8,654 bases of DNA from Nitrososphaerota archaeon (GTDB lineage Archaea > Thermoproteota > Nitrososphaeria > Nitrososphaerales > Nitrosopumilaceae): assembly GCA_016871975.1 (NCBI GenBank), contig VHBM01000044.1, positions 1-8,654 of the forward strand. Reading direction: 5' to 3'. Shown one piece after another: positions 6,017-8,654 of this stretch. A program made the position numbers and the translations under genes. Under the pieces are notes generated by a model, which did no database searches, was not told the DNA's origin, and worked only from the letters and a program-made list of their open reading frames with translations. Numbering within the stretch: position 1 is the first letter of the stretch; the number at the start of each line of letters is the position of its first letter.

Positions 6017-7375
6017 ATGAATAAGCGTTATAGTATGATTTTCACTATTGCTGCAGTTGCAGCACTTAGTGCAACGCTATTCGGAAGCACATACACACAA
6101 ACCCAACTTGCAGGAACAACACTTGATGCATCCAAGATGGATGTTGATGTGTTGCAAGCTATACGAGATATGGGTGGACTTGAACTTGTAATGCCTCAGG
6201 CATTTGCAGCAGTTGAATGCGATAAAATCGAAAGTGGAAGAAATGTTGTAGAGTTCAATGTTACTGGTGAAAGTACCGAGCTACCTATCATGGGTGGTAA
6301 AACTTACCACGCTATGACATTTAGCGGCCAAGTGCCAGGACCGACACTGAGAGTTACTCAGGGTGATGTCGTAATGATGACACTCACAATACCAGCTGAC
6401 GAACACACTCCACACGGAAACGATATGCATGCATCACAAATGTCTGCTGGAAACTTTGGTAAAGTATTACCTGGATCTTCAAAGACATATTGCTATGTTG
6501 CTGAAGTCCCTGGTGTTTACAAATACCACTGTTCTGGTGTTGATGTAGCTGCAATGGATCAGCACGTCTTATCAGGCATGTATGGTATTACCATCGTTGA
6601 TCCAATTGATGGATACAAGAAACTAATGGTTGAAAAGACCAAAGTTGATGGTGGCCAAGTAGTAGTAGACAGACAATTCTACTCTCCTGATGCGCTAGAG
6701 TTCACGTTACAGTACAATCAGTTGTACTTGACTGACGATGGAGGATATGACATGGGCAAAATGATGAAACATGAAACATCACAAACAGTTGTTAATGGCA
6801 TGGCATTAGGCTATGTTCCAAACGAGACACACAATGAGCTAATCAATGGTGACAAAAACAAGAATATCTTTGTTTTACAACCATGGAACTCTGCAGACTT
6901 GAAACAATACCAGTCTCAGCTACTCTTCATTGAACAAGGCCAACATGTAAGATTCTTCATCGAGAATCAAGGCAATGAGCCAGTCTATTGGCACATTGTA
7001 GGTGAGATCATTGACCGTGTCACACAAGCAAACAGAGTGCAAGCACAAGGTACCGAAACATGGTTACTTGGTGGTTCACAGAACATGATTGCAGATGTAG
7101 TATTTGATGAGCCAGGTGTATACGTGGCAGTAAATCACGACTATGCAGCAATCTTCTCTGGTGCAGCAACAATATTTGTTGTCGGTGATCCATTTGGCTT
7201 GAATGAAAAACTGGCAGTAGATCCTCCAGTAGCATCCTATGCATACTTGCTTGGTAATCCAAGCGACGCATTACCACCAATGGGTATGAACAGCATTGCT
7301 CATCCAAAGGTTAACTTGCATGGATTGTACACTGACGCACGTGCAGCCGAAATAGCAGCAGAACTAGGAATTTAA
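6017..7375 (+). CDS. nirK: secreted two-domain copper nitrite reductase (NirK-type multicopper oxidase)
   Basis: The 452-residue protein has an N-terminal hydrophobic export segment (about 6-23) and two cupredoxin domains (about 75-200 and 215-390). Compared with bacterial NirK, all copper ligands can be placed: type 1 H133, C172, H183, M188; type 2 H138, H171 and H326 of domain 2. D136 matches the catalytic Asp (H-x-x-D-x-H). The second catalytic residue, His in 'H-x-V-F-N-G', aligns with Gln256 in S-Q-T-V-V-N-G. The loop from C172 to H183 is two residues longer than in Alcaligenes-type enzymes. NirK reduces nitrite to NO outside the cytoplasmic membrane; in ammonia-oxidising archaea it is linked to NO formation in ammonia oxidation. 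Unusual parts are an extra stretch (24-67) ending in a second cleavage-like P-Q-A-F-A, cysteines C68 and C159, a Met/His cluster (246-252), and a ~60-residue C-terminal tail. A T-rich terminator follows. Confidence 0.93.
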   Translation: MNKRYSMIFTIAAVAALSATLFGSTYTQTQLAGTTLDASKMDVDVLQAIRDMGGLELVMPQAFAAVECDKIESGRNVVEFNVTGESTELPIMGGKTYHAMTFSGQVPGPTLRVTQGDVVMMTLTIPADEHTPHGNDMHASQMSAGNFGKVLPGSSKTYCYVAEVPGVYKYHCSGVDVAAMDQHVLSGMYGITIVDPIDGYKKLMVEKTKVDGGQVVVDRQFYSPDALEFTLQYNQLYLTDDGGYDMGKMMKHETSQTVVNGMALGYVPNETHNELINGDKNKNIFVLQPWNSADLKQYQSQLLFIEQGQHVRFFIENQGNEPVYWHIVGEIIDRVTQANRVQAQGTETWLLGGSQNMIADVVFDEPGVYVAVNHDYAAIFSGAATIFVVGDPFGLNEKLAVDPPVASYAYLLGNPSDALPPMGMNSIAHPKVNLHGLYTDARAAEIAAELGI

Positions 7376-7402
7376 TTTCCTTTTTTATTATTTTTATTTT
7401 CT
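7376..7402 (+). terminator. T-rich terminator of nirK
   Basis: Right after the nirK TAA come T3, T6 (7381-7386), T5 (7391-7395) and T4 (7397-7400), interrupted only by single A or C/A bases. This is a typical multi-run archaeal termination region and separates nirK from the phosphoglycerate dehydrogenase gene. No hairpin is seen. Confidence 0.65.
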
Positions 7403-7407
7403 CATAA

Positions 7408-7419
7408 TGAATATATTCA
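7408..7419 (+). promoter_or_regulatory. TATA box of serA within a perfect 12-bp palindrome
   Basis: TGAATATATTCA is its own reverse complement. Its core ATATATT (7411-7417) is centred about 27 nt before ATG 7440, so it works as a TATA box for a leaderless transcript. A weak GAGG (7427-7430) ends 9 nt before the ATG. The flanking TGA/TCA could be chance or an overlapping regulator site. Confidence 0.55.
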
Positions 7420-7439
7420 GTGAATAGAGGCAAGCTTGC

Positions 7440-8372
7440 ATGGGTTTTAATGAGACTGTACTAATCTGCGATGAAGTTGATCCTGTTTTAAACAAGGTTT
7501 TGCAAGAAAATGGTCTAAAGGTAAGCTATGAACCACAAATAACTCAAGATCAGCTAAAAGAAAAAATATCAAATTATGATATCATAATTGTTAGAAGCAG
7601 AACAAAGCTCACAAAGGAACTAATTGATAATGCAACAAAATGTAAAATCATTGCACGTGTCGGTGTTGGTCTTGATAACATTGATGAGGCTGCAGCAAAG
7701 GCAAAAAAAATTCGAGTAATTAATGCAGTAGAGGGTGCAATGACTGCAGTAGCTGAGCTGGTAATTGGTTTAATGCTTGCACTTGCACGACAGATTCCAC
7801 TAGGTGATAGAGAATTGCGAAATGGCAAGTGGCTCAAAAAAGAGATGATGGGAACTGAGCTTAAAGGAAAGTATCTTGGTATTGTCGGACTGGGAAATAT
7901 TGGGAAAAGACTTGGCAGACTAGCTAAAGGACTAAACATGAACATTATTGGATACGATGTTATTCCAATCGATGAGGCATTTTCAAAAGAGGTTGGACTG
8001 ATGAAAGCAGACCTTGGCACATTGCTTTCAAGCTCTGACTATGTGTCATTGCATGTCCCATTGCTTGATTCTACATATCACTTAATCAACGCAGAAAAAC
8101 TGGCTACAATGAAAAAGACTGCAAAAATAATCAATACCTCAAGGGGTGGGGTAATCGATGAAGAAGCGCTGTATGATGCGATAAAAAAAGGAAATCTTGG
8201 CGGTGCGGCACTAGATGTATTTGAAACAGAGCCTGCCATAGGTAACAAACTTGCAACCCTGCCAAACGTTATCTGCACCCCACATATTGGCGCCCAGACA
8301 AAAGAAGCTCAGTCACTAGCTGCAAATATTATAGCAGAAAAGATAATACAGATTCTAAGAGGCGTGATATAG
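7440..8372 (+). CDS. serA: D-3-phosphoglycerate dehydrogenase, short form without ACT domain
   Basis: The 310-residue protein belongs to the D-isomer-specific 2-hydroxyacid dehydrogenases. The split substrate domain covers about 1-100 and 285-310. The Rossmann domain has V149-G-L-G-N-I-G155 and the strand-2 acid D173 (G-Y-D), which favours NAD. The catalytic set is complete: R235 in N-T-S-R-G-G, E264 in D-V-F-E-T-E-P, and H282 in P-H-I-G-A-Q-T. R73-V-G-V-G-L-D-N-I-D (73-82) is typical of phosphoglycerate dehydrogenases. It would oxidise 3-phosphoglycerate to 3-phosphohydroxypyruvate, the first step of serine synthesis. Many SerA proteins of 400-530 residues carry a C-terminal ACT domain for serine feedback; this one ends after the catalytic core, so allosteric control by serine is not expected. 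Glyoxylate or hydroxypyruvate reductase activity is an alternative. It has its own promoter. A secreted protein gene begins 3 nt after its stop. Confidence 0.88.
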   Translation: MGFNETVLICDEVDPVLNKVLQENGLKVSYEPQITQDQLKEKISNYDIIIVRSRTKLTKELIDNATKCKIIARVGVGLDNIDEAAAKAKKIRVINAVEGAMTAVAELVIGLMLALARQIPLGDRELRNGKWLKKEMMGTELKGKYLGIVGLGNIGKRLGRLAKGLNMNIIGYDVIPIDEAFSKEVGLMKADLGTLLSSSDYVSLHVPLLDSTYHLINAEKLATMKKTAKIINTSRGGVIDEEALYDAIKKGNLGGAALDVFETEPAIGNKLATLPNVICTPHIGAQTKEAQSLAANIIAEKIIQILRGVI

Positions 8373-8375
8373 GGT

Positions 8376-8654
8376 TTGATAGCAAAAAAGGCACTTTCAG
8401 CAGCATTACTGCTAGTGCTAGCGCCAGCTTTTGCTTATGCAGAGTCTGGTACAGTTCCTGTTGATGTGAGCGGAACTGCCTATAATATTGACTATGAAAC
8501 TAATGGGGTAACAATAATTGACATTAGAGGAGACTATGATTTTCTATCCCTGCTATTGGAAGTTGAGGTAACGGCGCCAGGGCTACTAGAAATTACATTT
8601 GATCGTGCATATTTTGATTCTACATTTGATGGTTCGGATGAACCGTTCATAGTT
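8376..8654 (+). CDS. secreted protein of unknown function, truncated by window end
   Basis: A reading frame starts at TTG 8376, 3 nt after the serA stop, and remains open for 93 codons to the window edge. The start is fixed by the in-frame serA TAG upstream; no ATG or GTG would preserve the N-terminus. Residues 1-22 form a clear Sec signal peptide: K4-K5, a hydrophobic core of Ala/Leu/Val (6-19), and an A-x-A site in A-F-A-Y-A before E23. The mature part alternates hydrophobic and polar residues, suggesting beta-strands (for example 44-52 and 59-66), and is acidic with several Asp and Tyr. This fits the beta-rich exported proteins common in thaumarchaea, but I recognise no family and the C-terminus, where a sorting motif might lie, is missing. 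No well-spaced Shine-Dalgarno site is seen (GAGG at 8359-8362 is 13 nt away), so translation may depend on coupling to serA. Confidence 0.7.
   Translation, partial: MIAKKALSAALLLVLAPAFAYAESGTVPVDVSGTAYNIDYETNGVTIIDIRGDYDFLSLLLEVEVTAPGLLEITFDRAYFDSTFDGSDEPFIV

Noticed and set aside
5835..6020. Plus-strand frame of 61 codons crossing the fumarase/nirK spacer
   Set aside because: It overlaps the fumarase start antisense and the nirK promoter and runs into the nirK start. Its composition is not protein-like and there is no ribosome site.
7574..8020. Minus-strand frame of 148 codons opposite serA
   Set aside because: SerA motifs run continuously through this stretch on the plus strand. The minus frame is a low-information Ser/Ile/Pro-rich shadow.

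Overview
The window looks like ordinary chromosomal core genome from an ammonia-oxidising archaeon (Nitrososphaeria/Thaumarchaeota), most likely the Nitrosopumilales. The grounds are archaeal/eukaryotic-type ribosomal proteins (eL39, eL31), an archaeal-type tRNA methylthiotransferase, a divergent FtsZ-like protein of the thaumarchaeal kind, a secreted two-domain copper nitrite reductase (NirK), moderately AT-rich DNA, and archaeal promoters with TATA-like boxes about 27 nt upstream of start codons. From memory (not checked), the Nitrosopumilus maritimus FtsZ homologue and one of its NirK proteins carry nearby locus tags, which would fit this layout being conserved synteny.

Layout from left to right. 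(1) Bases 1-884, minus strand: a 3'-truncated methylenetetrahydrofolate-reductase-like protein, divergent from (2) a CoA-diphosphatase-type Nudix hydrolase at 960-1520 on plus. (3) Bases 1568-2245, plus: an rpl39e-rpl31e operon whose second gene carries an 88-residue Lys/Glu/Pro/Ala tail. (4) Bases 2248-3192, minus: the FtsZ-like protein, tail to tail with rpl31e and only 2 bp apart. (5) Bases 3265-5904, minus: a probable two-gene unit, class II fumarase/aspartase followed 9 bp later by the methylthiotransferase. (6) Bases 6017-7375, plus: nirK, divergent from the fumarase across 112 bp and with the clearest promoter of the window. (7) Bases 7440-8372, plus: a short-form D-3-phosphoglycerate dehydrogenase, followed 3 nt later by a secreted protein cut off by the window end. 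Coding density is very high. The longest non-coding stretch is the 112-bp fumarase/nirK spacer, so no gap reaches 300 bases. I see no tRNA or rRNA gene, insertion sequence or CRISPR array.

The genes do not form one pathway. They cover translation (eL39, eL31, tRNA A37 thiomethylation), central and one-carbon metabolism (MTHFR-like, fumarase, SerA), coenzyme clean-up (Nudix), a tubulin-fold protein probably impaired in GTP hydrolysis, and periplasmic/exported nitrogen-oxide chemistry (NirK).

I find no previously undescribed multi-gene system. The best leads are within single proteins: a NirK with all copper ligands but Gln where bacterial enzymes have the second catalytic residue (His); an FtsZ-like protein with degenerate T4 and T7 loops; an eL31 with a long charged tail whose Lys codons give oligo-T runs on the opposite strand just past the convergent gene; and an MTHFR-like barrel with an unrecognised N-terminal ~100 residues.
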